A DNA stretch of 59,762 nt from the IMG/VR virus record IMGVR_UViG_3300005432_000333, positions 1 through 59,762 of that record. One strand, given 5' to 3'. The position numbers and the translations under genes are program-made. Under the pieces are notes generated by a model that was not told the origin of the DNA, did no database searches, and saw only the letters and a list, made by a program, of their open reading frames with translations. The DNA is from a virus. Positions 7,703 through 16,232 of the stretch are shown here, piece by piece (the first letter of the stretch is position 1; every line of letters starts with the position of its first letter).

Positions 7703-7903
7703 ACCAAGTTTTGCTTTTGCTGAAGCGATTGCGTCCTTCGTTGCCAATTTGGTTTTCTTCAAACGCATCAGTATTTGTTTGCTTTCATCACTTCTATCTT
7801 TTTTCCTATCTTTGGTAAGTTCCTCTACCTTCTTATTTAGATAGGTGTGATGGTCAATCAACTTTTTTAGCCTTTTGTTTTTCTTAAAGTTACCAGTTGC
7901 CAT
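7688..7903 (-). CDS. Small basic helical protein, YdcH/DUF465-like
   Basis: 71 residues, strongly basic (KKNKRLKKLIDHH). The pattern HTYLNKKVEELTKDRKKDRSDESKQILMRLKKTKLATKDAI is like DUF465 (YdcH): a helical hairpin ending in LKK-x-KL-x-x-KD-x-I. The ATG at 7903 follows GGAGGAAGC. Function unknown; such proteins are small coiled coils. The 3' end overlaps the promoter of the next gene downstream. Confidence 0.6.
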   Translation of the reverse strand: MATGNFKKNKRLKKLIDHHTYLNKKVEELTKDRKKDRSDESKQILMRLKKTKLATKDAIASAKAKLGLTNK

Positions 7904-7911
7904 GCTTCCTC

Positions 7912-9360
7912 CTATTCGAATAATGAACTGAAATTGTTTGTGCCTTTACCACCGCCTGTTGCTCTTGCCCATCTGTTGCCTCTAATGTCTGCCAAATAAC
8001 TTGATGCATTGCTTATGACTTCCATGGGGGTCTCACTTGTGAATACTTCTTCGACTAGGGTGTTGAAATACAATATATTCCTAGGAACGTATATACTTGG
8101 CTCGTCAGTTTTGTCTGACGCTTTTGTTTTCCGCCAATGTTTTACTTCTGGTCTGTATTTGATTGATTCGATATCATTTAAATCATTTGCTATCTGTATC
8201 GCTCTGATTTGATTGTATACGTTGTGGGCCATCATTAACACATAACTGAAACTGTCCCAACTGGTTGCACCAATTTTACCATTCTTGTTTAGATCCTTCT
8301 CACCATACCAACACACGTCCTTCATCTTCAATCTACGTCCGACACCGCTATCGAATGGAAATTGTATTTCGGAACCTTTCAATTTCTTGTCATCCGGCGC
8401 CTTGTCCATAACGAATGAGAATCTGTCATTGGCAAATGAGTTGTGTGTGTAAACAAGTCCGTTCGCTGTTGATAAAAATGCTGATGCACTATCAAAACTT
8501 ATTGTGAAATTTGGATTGATATGTTTTCTAACCTGTCGCTGTACCTGTGTAAGATAACACCCCCAATCCATCTGTGATGTACCCAGTACGTGCATCCAAT
8601 CTTTGCCGTCAAGTTTCTTTTCATCTCTCATTATGATTAGGCGTTTGAGCATTACTTCCATATCACACATATTGATACCACCCATTGCCCATCCTTCGAA
8701 TTCGAAATCTTTTACAGCATCATACCATATCTGTGCAGTGTTCCAATCGTCGCCTTGTAGCACGTTCAATAGTTTAGTTTGTCCTAATCTATTCTTTTGA
8801 AAAAATTTGTTGTTGTATATTGTTCCATCTAGTGTGTCTTGAAAACTTTTCAACCCTGTTTTAGGACTGTTCAAATCATCTGCCGCCCATGTTGGTACGT
8901 CTAGTGTCATTGCCCAATCGCTTGTCAGTTCTAGCCAGTTCAGTATATCAGATCTCACTTTGTTTGCTTTGTTACCTTCAAAGTCTTTCCAATCAAATTT
9001 GATTACACCTTTGCCGATTTGATATCCACCTGAGTCGCCTACTATTGTACTGAACTTTCTATCTCTGTTTACAAACATATGATCTCTGTCTGCAACCTTA
9101 TCCATATCAAGACAGGCATGTCCTGCCGAATACAATGCGGTAGGATAAGTGAACATTCCTTTGTCTGGATTTATAAAGTTCAATGACTCTACCCCGTGTT
9201 CGAATGTTTTAGGAATTCTTTCTTCGGCTATGTGTTTGCCCTCTGATACTCTTTGTTTTGATATGAAAGTATTGTAAAAGTTCGAAATAGCAGGCAGGAA
9301 TACAGCAAAGTCTCTACTTAACTCTCCTAAGTGTTCCTGCTTACTACTCTGTTCAGTCAT
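7912..9360 (-). CDS. dpdA: TGT/DpdA-like guanine transglycosylase
   Basis: 482-residue protein of the tRNA-guanine transglycosylase superfamily, which swaps guanine for a 7-deazaguanine; DpdA paralogues do this in DNA. TGT landmarks appear in order: GDSGGYQ (D109, general base, compare TDSGGFQ), LDVPT (D154), NVLQG (199-203, compare VQGG), GWAMGGINM (223-231, compare GGLAVG) and SFDSAS with D280 as candidate nucleophile. The CxCxxC zinc triad of bacterial TGT is absent, which separates it from tRNA TGT and favours a phage DpdA-type enzyme. It lies in the block with folE, the QueD-like gene and the YhhQ transporter. QueC, QueE and QueF are not in the window, so the inserted base could be imported or made by genes elsewhere. 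Confidence 0.75.
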   Translation of the reverse strand: MTEQSSKQEHLGELSRDFAVFLPAISNFYNTFISKQRVSEGKHIAEERIPKTFEHGVESLNFINPDKGMFTYPTALYSAGHACLDMDKVADRDHMFVNRDRKFSTIVGDSGGYQIGKGVIKFDWKDFEGNKANKVRSDILNWLELTSDWAMTLDVPTWAADDLNSPKTGLKSFQDTLDGTIYNNKFFQKNRLGQTKLLNVLQGDDWNTAQIWYDAVKDFEFEGWAMGGINMCDMEVMLKRLIIMRDEKKLDGKDWMHVLGTSQMDWGCYLTQVQRQVRKHINPNFTISFDSASAFLSTANGLVYTHNSFANDRFSFVMDKAPDDKKLKGSEIQFPFDSGVGRRLKMKDVCWYGEKDLNKNGKIGATSWDSFSYVLMMAHNVYNQIRAIQIANDLNDIESIKYRPEVKHWRKTKASDKTDEPSIYVPRNILYFNTLVEEVFTSETPMEVISNASSYLADIRGNRWARATGGGKGTNNFSSLFE

Positions 9361-10097
9361 TACTGCGCCTGTGCTGGTATAATATATTGATACTTGCCTA
9401 GTCCTGAATCAACAGAAACCATCATAGCACCCTCGTTTGAGAAGTGCAACATGACTTTCGCTGAATCAGATAGTTTCAAGATCTGCAATACTTGTCCTAC
9501 CGGCCAACTCCAACCTTTGTTAAGAGTGCCCTTAACGTCAGTTGCAAACGTAAACTCACCACCATGTGATGCTTGATCTCCGAATGTGAATATCAGGTTT
9601 CCATCTTCGGTTCTTACAACGAATGAATTGTGTTCTGTGTTTGCTGTTGCCTGGAAGTTGAATCTTTGTACACTTGCCACTGTTGGTTCTATTTCAACGT
9701 CCCACTTAACTCCCTTAAACTTCACAGTCTTAAGTTTCTCGTTGATTATCTCAGCATTCATAAATCTGTAGTCGTTCTTAAAGTCACCTTTTTCATTCTC
9801 AAAGTGTATACCTGTTGGAACTGTGGCTCCATTTCTTTCGCCGGACAATACAGTTATCTTTGCTTTATCTTTGTACTCAGGACACTTTAAATGGATATCT
9901 AATTTACCCATCTGAGGCATACCAAACGTACCAGACATTTCCGCTTGTGGTTTGTGAAAAGACCCTTGCAAGATTACTGATCTGTCTTCTGCCATACTGT
10001 CGATATTGGTTTCTTTGTCATCACCAGTAATTTTAACAAGATCTAAAAATCCCAGTCCATGCGTGTGCTTAACGATGTCTTTTAAGATGTCTATCAT
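9360..10097 (-). CDS. 45: DNA polymerase sliding clamp, T4 gp45-like
   Basis: 245 residues (T4 gp45 has 228). The trimeric clamp holds the polymerase on DNA and, in T4, also activates late transcription with gp33/gp55. The pattern fits gp45: an N-terminal FLDLVKITGDD, central strands, a C-terminal LQILKLSDSAKVMLHFSNEGAMMVSVDSGLGKYQYIIPAQ. The start overlaps a possible promoter at 10106-10134 and the stop shares a base with the dpdA-like start. Its neighbours, methyltransferase and gp43 polymerase, confirm a replication module. Confidence 0.88.
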   Translation of the reverse strand: MIDILKDIVKHTHGLGFLDLVKITGDDKETNIDSMAEDRSVILQGSFHKPQAEMSGTFGMPQMGKLDIHLKCPEYKDKAKITVLSGERNGATVPTGIHFENEKGDFKNDYRFMNAEIINEKLKTVKFKGVKWDVEIEPTVASVQRFNFQATANTEHNSFVVRTEDGNLIFTFGDQASHGGEFTFATDVKGTLNKGWSWPVGQVLQILKLSDSAKVMLHFSNEGAMMVSVDSGLGKYQYIIPAQAQ

Positions 10098-10105
10098 AAT
10101 GTCTT

Positions 10106-10134
10106 ATTGTATAGTATATTTAGATCTTAGTCTA
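10106..10134 (-). promoter_or_regulatory. Possible sigma70 promoter for the sliding clamp
   Basis: Minus strand TAGACT (10134-10129), 17-nt spacer, TACAAT (10111-10106), then 8 nt to the ATG at 10097. The -35 matches only 4 of 6 bases; an overlapping TATACT lies at 10118-10113. If used, the message would be leaderless or nearly so. Confidence 0.35.
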
Positions 10135-10942
10135 GTGTTATTTCAGAAACTTTGTATACAACCGGATTTTGTTTACCAGGCTTACGGAAAATGGCAAAAT
10201 TGGCACCTGGCCTGAATTGACTCATTTCTACAACATCATAACCAGCAGATTTAATCATCTTGGTCATTGCATTTTTGTTGTTGAACGCCCAATAACCTCT
10301 TTTTGCATTATGTAAATCAACATCATAATGGCAGTCTGCGTATTGCAAAAATACATAACCACCCGGAATCAATATCCTTTTTATCAGTCTAAGATATTCC
10401 TCTATGTGCTTTTGTGTAAAGAACACAAATGTGTCCCAACTAAAGATAAAATTGCATGATGCAGTTGGTATTTTATGTCTATTATCTAGGCCCCAGTTGT
10501 TTTCATCGGTGTTGTACCATTTTATATATTTTTGGTGGCCTGGATTGAATCTTCTACGAACTGTCCTTTCAAACTCCGGTATTATGTCAAGGAAGAAATT
10601 TAATCGCCATGCTCTAAATTCTTTTGAAAATGTACCAAATCCCGGTCCAATTTCAAGACTGTTAAATTCAGCACCGTTTCTCGCAAATTGATATATTTTT
10701 GTTTGCACCATCCTGTATAGGAATTCATCGGTTACTGGTTTTGCTCTCTTCATTTCGACATCTTTCACAAACCATTCTGGCGTTTTATCATATCTGTTGA
10801 TTGATTCCTGGTTATTGGCATCCACCGCGGTTGCTATATCACGCAGTATTTTTAGATTCGAATCTATTAACTTTTGTAAGTCTTCTTTTTTGACTTTTTC
10901 TAGTTTTTCAATTAGTAGTTTGATTTCTTCTATGCTCAGCAT
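10127..10942 (-). CDS. SAM-dependent methyltransferase
   Basis: 271 residues. A helical N-terminus (1-60) is followed by a class I methyltransferase fold: motif I LEIGPGFGTF (96-105), acidic residue in FLDI (D119) for the SAM ribose, an IFSWDTFVFF motif IV region, and the LKR..PGGYVFLQYAD strand. There is no DPPY/NPPY motif, so an N6-adenine or N4-cytosine DNA methylase is not indicated; a small-molecule, RNA or other substrate is open. It sits between the clamp and the polymerase, an unusual place in T4-like phages. Confidence 0.75.
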   Translation of the reverse strand: MLSIEEIKLLIEKLEKVKKEDLQKLIDSNLKILRDIATAVDANNQESINRYDKTPEWFVKDVEMKRAKPVTDEFLYRMVQTKIYQFARNGAEFNSLEIGPGFGTFSKEFRAWRLNFFLDIIPEFERTVRRRFNPGHQKYIKWYNTDENNWGLDNRHKIPTASCNFIFSWDTFVFFTQKHIEEYLRLIKRILIPGGYVFLQYADCHYDVDLHNAKRGYWAFNNKNAMTKMIKSAGYDVVEMSQFRPGANFAIFRKPGKQNPVVYKVSEITLD

Positions 10943-10950
10943 ATGGTTAT

Positions 10951-13614
10951 TTAGAAGTCAAATAGTTTGTTAAATGTATTTGTGGTTTCAGTTGATTGCA
11001 CGTCCCACCCTAGCACTCCTATAAGATTATCAATTTTCTGATCTAGTATTGTTGATTCCATTGCATCGCTATCAAATGGCAATTCTTTGAACCATTCTGG
11101 TATACGCATTTCATCTACAGGATATGCAATACTAGTATAACCTAATGGATTGTTTTTCAATTTACAAACAATTACTTTTGCACCATCGGTGATAGGAAGA
11201 GAATACTTGTCTCCATACATTTCTCTGCATTTATTCCAATTCATACTTGCCCTCACATGTCCAGGCATATTCGCTCTGCCTTGTTTTTCTTCTGCTTCTG
11301 TGTACTTTGTCATATTGTTTGCTCTTTTTGGTGAACCTTTTTCCCAACCTGGTCTTGCTTTGAACTCTGCTCTGAATTCACTTATTTTTTCCAGTACTTC
11401 TGTTTCTGTTTTGCCTGTCAATACCATGTATAGTAAGTCACTTAAAAAATCCTGTACAAAAACAGGCGTATCACTACGTTTAAGATCTAGTCCCATGGCC
11501 TTCATTTTGCCTTCTTTGCCTTCCACATCTGTACGTTTGCCTTCCACGTCATAGTATAACACTGCATACCTTTTCTTTGTTATGAATAATCCTTTCGAAG
11601 CAACAAGTTCCCTGCCTGCTTTAATTACATCTCCTCTTGTTGTTGGACAATGGAATGCTTTGGTCATGAATGCCTTAAAAGATCCATTGACTTCTTCTGC
11701 AATTTTATCGTATAACCCAATTACAGATTCTTTTGTCCATGGTATCAATCCATCATTGATTTCTTTTTTCAATGTTTTATGTGCTGAAAAATACACTGAA
11801 TCAGTATCACCATACACAACACTTTCACCTTTGTGATCATAGTTGCCTGCAACAATTTCGTTTACTTTGGCTCCCATGTGTTTTGTTATACATCTACCGG
11901 TCAAGGTGACTGATTGTCCTATCCTGATGTCAAAGAACCTACAGCCTGGATTAAGTATTGCGCCATACAAACTGTTCAAATTAATTTTTTTGACAAGTTG
12001 CCTTTTGTCCCAATACTCCCTTTCAATTTCATTATCGGCACAATCTCGCATTTTCTGTTGCATTTCCTGTCTTTCTGCATACCAACGTTTTAGTAATCCT
12101 GGAATAATTGCTTCATACTCGTATGTGAATATAGTACCATTCGCACTCAACATCCATTTGTTGTTGCCGTCGAATATAATATCATAAAGTTGTGCCGCAC
12201 TCATCCTCACACTTGTTTTGTCTTCCCAGTCTACAATTATTTCTGTACCTTTTTCCTTATTCATTACTGCCTGATATTCCCAACTCCCGAACTGACTGTC
12301 CCATGCCGCCGCGAATGATTTCTTGGCATGTTTGGCTCTGTTTATTTCTGCTGATGTGATCACAGGTCTTATCTGTCCTACGATTGTTTCAGGACCCATG
12401 TTCAGTGCTCTAATGACAGATGGATACAGTGAGTTAATGTCGATGGAACCAATCCAGTCATGTATACCTTTTTGTGGAGTGGCAACGTATGCACCCGCGG
12501 CCGGTTGGTTCTCTTCTCCCTCTTTCTTGTATTTTCTACCAGGAACAATCATGCCACGTCTGTGTGTTTCGTTCACTATCGCCTGTTCAGTTACTGCAAC
12601 CGCACCCATTGTAGTCTGAAGCAACACTGTGTTCTGGTGTGCAATCTCATTGGCAAGTTCTATAAACTTTAGTTTCTTCTCAAGTTTGGCCAATAGTGCA
12701 GTATCCTGCCTGTTGTATTCTATAAACAATCCAAAATCATTTTTATACAGGTTATCTAAAGAACCTTCATATATTGTTTTCTTTTCTCCAAGTTCATGTT
12801 CACCGATTGCATCTAGTCTGAAACTGTGTCTTTCCTCATATGTGTATTTCCTGTATAGTTCGAGCAAGTCCAAATGCACCCTACCCACAAGGTCAAAACT
12901 TAACTGTTCTCTGCCATACTTTTCAAACACTCTCCTCTTTGGTTTTTCGCCCCAGAAACAAAGTCGCCTTGTGTCATCACCACTCAACACTTTCTGTATC
13001 CTTCCAACAGTGTATGGAATATCATAACCCTCACTGTTCCATCCTGATAAAATATCTGCATCTTCTACTAGTTGCAAAAATGCATCAAGCATATCTTTTT
13101 CTTTTTCAAAAAGCATTGTGTTAGGAAAACGTTCTGTAAGCACCTTCGCATCTTGCATACTGATTGTTTTTGGCGGAACTGCTAGTGTGACCAGTTGATC
13201 CGTCCAACCCATGTAACAACTTATGGCAGTTATAGGCATGAACGGATCATCCGTTGTTGAATAACCTCGATCTGGATCGAAGTCAACCTCGATATCAAAA
13301 AACATAACATTCAGTTTTGGAGTTTCCTTACCTAGGTAGTTCTCCTCCAAGCATCTGAATACCGGATTGATATCATGTTCATAAAGTTGCTTGTTGGATC
13401 TTATCCTCTGCTCCTTGATGAATTCTTTGTTTGTTTGGCAAATTACCCTCTGCAACGGTTCGCCAGTCATTGACCTGTGTTTACCCCTAGCGTCAGGATA
13501 GTAGAACACATACCTAGCGTCATACTCTACGAACACACGTCCTTTTTTGGGATCACGTTCTACAACATAGATCCTGTCTTCGTCCTTTTTGTATAGTGCG
13601 TCTATATAACTCAT
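10951..13614 (-). CDS. 43: Family B DNA polymerase, T4 gp43-like
   Basis: Replicative DNA polymerase with 3'-5' exonuclease, 887 residues (T4 gp43 has 898). The exonuclease I motif FFDIEVDF puts the metal-binding acids at D107 and E109. Polymerase motifs follow in order: A, SIDINSLYPSVIRALNMGPE; B, KKINLNSLYGAILNPG; C, YGDTDSVYF. The ATG at 13614 overlaps the stop of the upstream gene in an ATGA arrangement, better than an in-frame start at 13713 inside that gene. No intein or split is seen, unlike some marine T4-like polymerases. Confidence 0.96.
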   Translation of the reverse strand: MSYIDALYKKDEDRIYVVERDPKKGRVFVEYDARYVFYYPDARGKHRSMTGEPLQRVICQTNKEFIKEQRIRSNKQLYEHDINPVFRCLEENYLGKETPKLNVMFFDIEVDFDPDRGYSTTDDPFMPITAISCYMGWTDQLVTLAVPPKTISMQDAKVLTERFPNTMLFEKEKDMLDAFLQLVEDADILSGWNSEGYDIPYTVGRIQKVLSGDDTRRLCFWGEKPKRRVFEKYGREQLSFDLVGRVHLDLLELYRKYTYEERHSFRLDAIGEHELGEKKTIYEGSLDNLYKNDFGLFIEYNRQDTALLAKLEKKLKFIELANEIAHQNTVLLQTTMGAVAVTEQAIVNETHRRGMIVPGRKYKKEGEENQPAAGAYVATPQKGIHDWIGSIDINSLYPSVIRALNMGPETIVGQIRPVITSAEINRAKHAKKSFAAAWDSQFGSWEYQAVMNKEKGTEIIVDWEDKTSVRMSAAQLYDIIFDGNNKWMLSANGTIFTYEYEAIIPGLLKRWYAERQEMQQKMRDCADNEIEREYWDKRQLVKKINLNSLYGAILNPGCRFFDIRIGQSVTLTGRCITKHMGAKVNEIVAGNYDHKGESVVYGDTDSVYFSAHKTLKKEINDGLIPWTKESVIGLYDKIAEEVNGSFKAFMTKAFHCPTTRGDVIKAGRELVASKGLFITKKRYAVLYYDVEGKRTDVEGKEGKMKAMGLDLKRSDTPVFVQDFLSDLLYMVLTGKTETEVLEKISEFRAEFKARPGWEKGSPKRANNMTKYTEAEEKQGRANMPGHVRASMNWNKCREMYGDKYSLPITDGAKVIVCKLKNNPLGYTSIAYPVDEMRIPEWFKELPFDSDAMESTILDQKIDNLIGVLGWDVQSTETTNTFNKLFDF

Positions 13615-13892
13615 TGTATGAATACCTTGTATAATCCTATTGTGTTCATAATTGTAAACCACCCTGTAAGGCAAGCGATCCAAACAAGTCTTCGTCTGTA
13701 TCCTGCCCAACACATGGTGCTAGACCCTAGCCAGTACAAAGGAAACACTATACTCATTATAGGATGAGGTGATGTAAAAGTCAAGACTGCAGAACCCATT
13801 ACTGTGACTATTACGGAAAACAGTTCTAGATAGAACGCAAAATTATCTGTCTTATAACTGTTTACCCAAAATTCTTTGAGTAATTTTATCAC
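13611..13892 (-). CDS. Small membrane protein upstream of DNA polymerase
   Basis: 93 residues with about three hydrophobic segments (20-36, 43-58 and 68-88). The start is a GTG at 13892 that overlaps the TAG stop of the upstream gene (TAGTG), and its own stop overlaps the polymerase ATG (ATGA). This tight coupling suggests it sets polymerase translation. No family recognised; cyanophages also carry small membrane proteins in replication operons. Confidence 0.6.
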   Translation of the reverse strand: MIKLLKEFWVNSYKTDNFAFYLELFSVIVTVMGSAVLTFTSPHPIMSIVFPLYWLGSSTMCWAGYRRRLVWIACLTGWFTIMNTIGLYKVFIQ

Positions 13893-14149
13893 TAAAGTTT
13901 GCCGGCTGTGTTTAGTATGCTTTCCAGCGTGTCCATCTCGTCAGCGATGTTTTGATAGTTGCCTCTGTGTGCAACAGATATCGCCTTGTTGATAAGTGCT
14001 GGTTTCAATTCTAGTTCTTCTGCTATTGCTTTAACTGTGTCTTTCAATCCCGATCTAAGATCTTCTACCTCACCTAGTACCTGTGAGCCCTGTGAAATGA
14101 TTTGGATTAATTTTTGTTTTTCAGCGTCATTAAAGTTTCTTACTGCCAT
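13892..14149 (-). CDS. Small helical protein, possibly DsbA-like late transcription/DNA-binding protein
   Basis: 85 residues, all helical: KQKLIQIISQGSQVLGEVEDLRSGLKDTVKAIAEELELKPALINKAISVA, followed by a short C-terminal helix. Size and pattern resemble T4 DsbA, a double-stranded DNA-binding protein that acts at late promoters, and its relatives in marine phages. The match is by eye only. An AGGAGA site precedes the ATG at 14149. A sigma70 promoter at 14175-14203 makes it the first gene of the unit leading into gene 43, consistent with early or middle expression. Confidence 0.5.
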   Translation of the reverse strand: MAVRNFNDAEKQKLIQIISQGSQVLGEVEDLRSGLKDTVKAIAEELELKPALINKAISVAHRGNYQNIADEMDTLESILNTAGKL

Positions 14150-14174
14150 TTGTTTCTCCTGTTGTTATTCAACA

Positions 14175-14203
14175 AGTATATAACAAATTTTGTATGAATG
14201 CAA
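14175..14203 (-). promoter_or_regulatory. sigma70-type promoter upstream of the DsbA-like/gene 43 unit
   Basis: Minus strand TTGCAT (14203-14198), 17-nt spacer, TATACT (14180-14175). It leaves a leader of about 18 nt with AGGAGA before the ATG at 14149. The -35 overlaps nothing but the last bases of the gap after the 14205-14606 gene. Confidence 0.5.
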
Positions 14204-14204
14204 A

Positions 14205-14606
14205 TTATTTTTTCTTTTTGGTAGCGACGTTTATTGCTTTACCACGCCTATTTGGATTTGGATCTTTTCTTCTTTTTCTACGTGCCGCACTTGCCCTGCC
14301 TTTTTTACCTAGTGCGTATGCTTTAGACCTCGGTAAACATTTAGGCTTGCCTTCACCCTTGCTTTTGCCACCGCATGATCCTCGGATTTTTCCACCTGGA
14401 CCCATTCGTACCCATTTGTCCTTGAACCACTTCTTAAGATTTTCATCTAATGATTCGTGTAGCACGAGTCCATGGCAGTTCACACAGAAGTCTACGTGTT
14501 CTCTCTTAACGCAGTTGGGCACACGTTTGCCGAACATGGTCTTCATGCCCTTCTTCTCGTAGCCTTTCCAACAACGTGTTCCTTCTAGAATTTCGTTTAT
14601 CTTCAT
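14205..14606 (-). CDS. Basic protein with DUF5872-like domain; candidate head-internal protein
   Basis: 133 residues. N-terminus MKINEILEG fits the shared M-K-I-x-E motif, with ILE|G as a possible prohead protease site. A Cys/His-containing region (CWKGYEKKG..., CVNCH) is followed by KWVRMGPGGKIRGSCGGKSKGEGKPKCLPRSKA, as in DUF5872, and a very basic tail of about 35 residues rich in K and R. The start overlaps the stop of the next gene upstream by one base (TAATG). The basic tail suggests nucleic-acid binding. A DNA-associated internal head protein is my inference. Confidence 0.65.
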   Translation of the reverse strand: MKINEILEGTRCWKGYEKKGMKTMFGKRVPNCVKREHVDFCVNCHGLVLHESLDENLKKWFKDKWVRMGPGGKIRGSCGGKSKGEGKPKCLPRSKAYALGKKGRASAARRKRRKDPNPNRRGKAINVATKKKK

Positions 14607-14791
14607 TACTTCTTACTCTTGTTGCCCCAATTGGCCGCGCCTTTTTTACGACACTGAACTAGAGCACCAGAGGCGTAAGCCGAAGGCCAAACTTTGTATC
14701 TTGATCTGACTTTGTGATAGCAGGCGTCTTTCTTCTCTGCTAGTTTTTCAAACTCTTCTAATGTGATTCCTGTGACTTCGTTAACTTTCAT
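14606..14791 (-). CDS. Small conserved phage protein (YHKVRSRYKVWPSAYASGALVQC type)
   Basis: 61 residues. N-terminus MKVNEVTGITLEE fits the shared motif with TLE|E as a possible cleavage point. The remainder is a compact basic domain, ACYHKVRSRYKVWPSAYAS then GALVQCRKKGAANWGNKSK, a sequence type that recurs in T4-like marine phages and large viruses. I start at the ATG at 14791, one base after the stop of the upstream gene, rather than at an in-frame GTG at 14848 inside it. Function unknown; it shares the basic Cys-containing character of its neighbours. Confidence 0.65.
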   Translation of the reverse strand: MKVNEVTGITLEEFEKLAEKKDACYHKVRSRYKVWPSAYASGALVQCRKKGAANWGNKSKK

Positions 14792-14792
14792 G

Positions 14793-15560
14793 TTACCACT
14801 TTCTACAAGACCAATATCTCGCTTTGGTCTTTGGTCCTGGGTTAGCACAGTTGTGACGTGCTCTAAAACTTTTTCTTGCTTTTGGATTGCTTTTTCTAAT
14901 TCTCATAGTTTTTCTTTTTGCACTAGTACCGCCGTGTCCAAAGTTTACTTTCTTCACGTTTCCGGATTTTGGATCCTTCACGTACACTTTAAATTTCTTA
15001 ACATCACCTCTCATTGGTTTATTAAGTGGCACTTTTCTGCCTCTGTATTCTGCGTCAAACAATTCTGTCTCGTCTTCTGGGAAACCTAATGGACCAAGCA
15101 CTTCTTCGAAATCCTCGTCCTCTTCTATGTTGAATTCATCACCTTCTGGGAATGGCTCGTAAGATTCGTCTGTTGATAAATCATCTTCAACCTGTCCAAG
15201 TGCTGTAAGAGCCGATGTCTTCCTGTCGTCGTCTATTGGCAATTCTGCTATCCTGTCTTTCATAGCGGAAATGTCTAACATCAGTTTTGTGTAATCTATG
15301 TCGCTGTCTTTCGGTGCTTCGTTAGTTGTTGCGTTCACACCGTCAATCCTGCTTATTAAAGATTTCATGTCTTCCATTGTAATCGATTCTCCCATCTGCA
15401 TTTGTGTTTTGTCTTTTGTGAATTGTGTGGTCTTAGTCAAGCCTCTGCTACCAGCACTTGCAGGTGACTGCACCTGTTTCTTAGCATCAACAACACCTTG
15501 GTCTCGTAGTTTCACAGTGTCGTCTATGTATTTGCCGTAGTTGTAAGGTATACCCGTCAT
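14793..15560 (-). CDS. Late protein with acidic middle and basic DUF5754-like C-terminus
   Basis: 255 residues. The N-terminal third is polar and low-complexity, and the middle (about 120-165) is very acidic. The C-terminal 75 residues are basic: KVYVKDPKSGNVKKVNFGHG, then RIRKSNPKARKSFRARHNC and PGPKTKARYWSCRKW, resembling DUF5754. A late promoter (15567-15574) drives it. It is the third gene in a row with a conserved basic Cys-containing C-terminal domain. The protein lacks the MKINE-type N-terminus, so it may be a virion or core protein by another route. Confidence 0.65.
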   Translation of the reverse strand: MTGIPYNYGKYIDDTVKLRDQGVVDAKKQVQSPASAGSRGLTKTTQFTKDKTQMQMGESITMEDMKSLISRIDGVNATTNEAPKDSDIDYTKLMLDISAMKDRIAELPIDDDRKTSALTALGQVEDDLSTDESYEPFPEGDEFNIEEDEDFEEVLGPLGFPEDETELFDAEYRGRKVPLNKPMRGDVKKFKVYVKDPKSGNVKKVNFGHGGTSAKRKTMRIRKSNPKARKSFRARHNCANPGPKTKARYWSCRKW

Positions 15561-15566
15561 ATGATG

Positions 15567-15574
15567 TATTTATT
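15567..15574 (-). promoter_or_regulatory. T4-type late promoter
   Basis: AATAAATA on the minus strand, 6 nt from the ATG at 15560 (AATAAATACATCATATG). Confidence 0.6.
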
Positions 15575-16211
15575 TCCACAGCACCATCTTGAAACGTTCT
15601 TTGTCTATGCCAAAAAACTTTGTTTTCCATGCACTTTGCTCAAAAAATCCTAACGAATGCCACTCATCCTTGCGTTCTAGCATTGCTTTTGCCCTTTCAT
15701 CCCAATCCTGATTGAGTAAAAATTCTTCCATTGATGCTTTCTTGTCTGCAATCTCGTTGTACTCAAAACCATCATACTCCCAATGCAGTAATTCAAAAAC
15801 ATTGCCTTCACGATCACAGTAGTCTATGCTGAAATCCAGTCCCCATTTTGGTTTCATTGCAACCAGTTTGTGGAAGTGTGGTCGATAGTCTGCCCAAGAT
15901 TTAAGTTGTTGCAGGGCATCACCTGAGTATCCCTTTCTCTCAAACATCACGGCATGATTTACATGTGGTCCAGATTCCGGTGAATCGTCTGTGAACCAGG
16001 TCTTACGCAAAGTTATGTGTTCACCGTCCCTGTGTTTTGTGGTATTTTCACCATTGGCCACAGCATATAGTTGCTCTAGTTTGGTAAGGTCATAACCATT
16101 CTGGTCAAACAGTGCAACGGTGTCTTTAGGTGGACAGGCGAATACACTGCTAATACGTTCACTCCAATAAGGGTTCGAATTGAACTTGTTGTCGGTCAAG
16201 TGTAATTGCAT
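15570..16211 (-). CDS. Hypothetical protein, Trp/His-rich
   Basis: 213 residues, soluble-looking, with many aromatic and histidine residues. GENTTKHRDGEHITLRKTWF and NHAVMFERKGYSGDALQQLKSWADYRPHFHKLVAMKPKWGLDFSIDY are the most distinctive parts. The HxD-like pairs recall oxygenase folds but no convincing motif set is present. It is preceded by a weak late-type element at 16217-16223. Similar unknown proteins occur in T4-like marine phages. Its stop lies inside the late promoter of the next gene. Confidence 0.6.
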   Translation of the reverse strand: MQLHLTDNKFNSNPYWSERISSVFACPPKDTVALFDQNGYDLTKLEQLYAVANGENTTKHRDGEHITLRKTWFTDDSPESGPHVNHAVMFERKGYSGDALQQLKSWADYRPHFHKLVAMKPKWGLDFSIDYCDREGNVFELLHWEYDGFEYNEIADKKASMEEFLLNQDWDERAKAMLERKDEWHSLGFFEQSAWKTKFFGIDKERFKMVLWK

Positions 16212-16216
16212 ACACT

Positions 16217-16223
16217 TATTTAA
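16217..16223 (-). promoter_or_regulatory. Weak T4-type late promoter
   Basis: TTAAATA on the minus strand, 5 nt before the ATG at 16211. It departs from TATAAATA at two positions. Confidence 0.35.
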
Positions 16224-16232
16224 TTTTTTAGA

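Noticed and set aside
13614-13713. Longer DNA polymerase N-terminus from a start at 13713
   Set aside because: The extension lies in the upstream membrane-protein gene out of frame; the ATGA overlap and length agreement with T4 gp43 support 13614.
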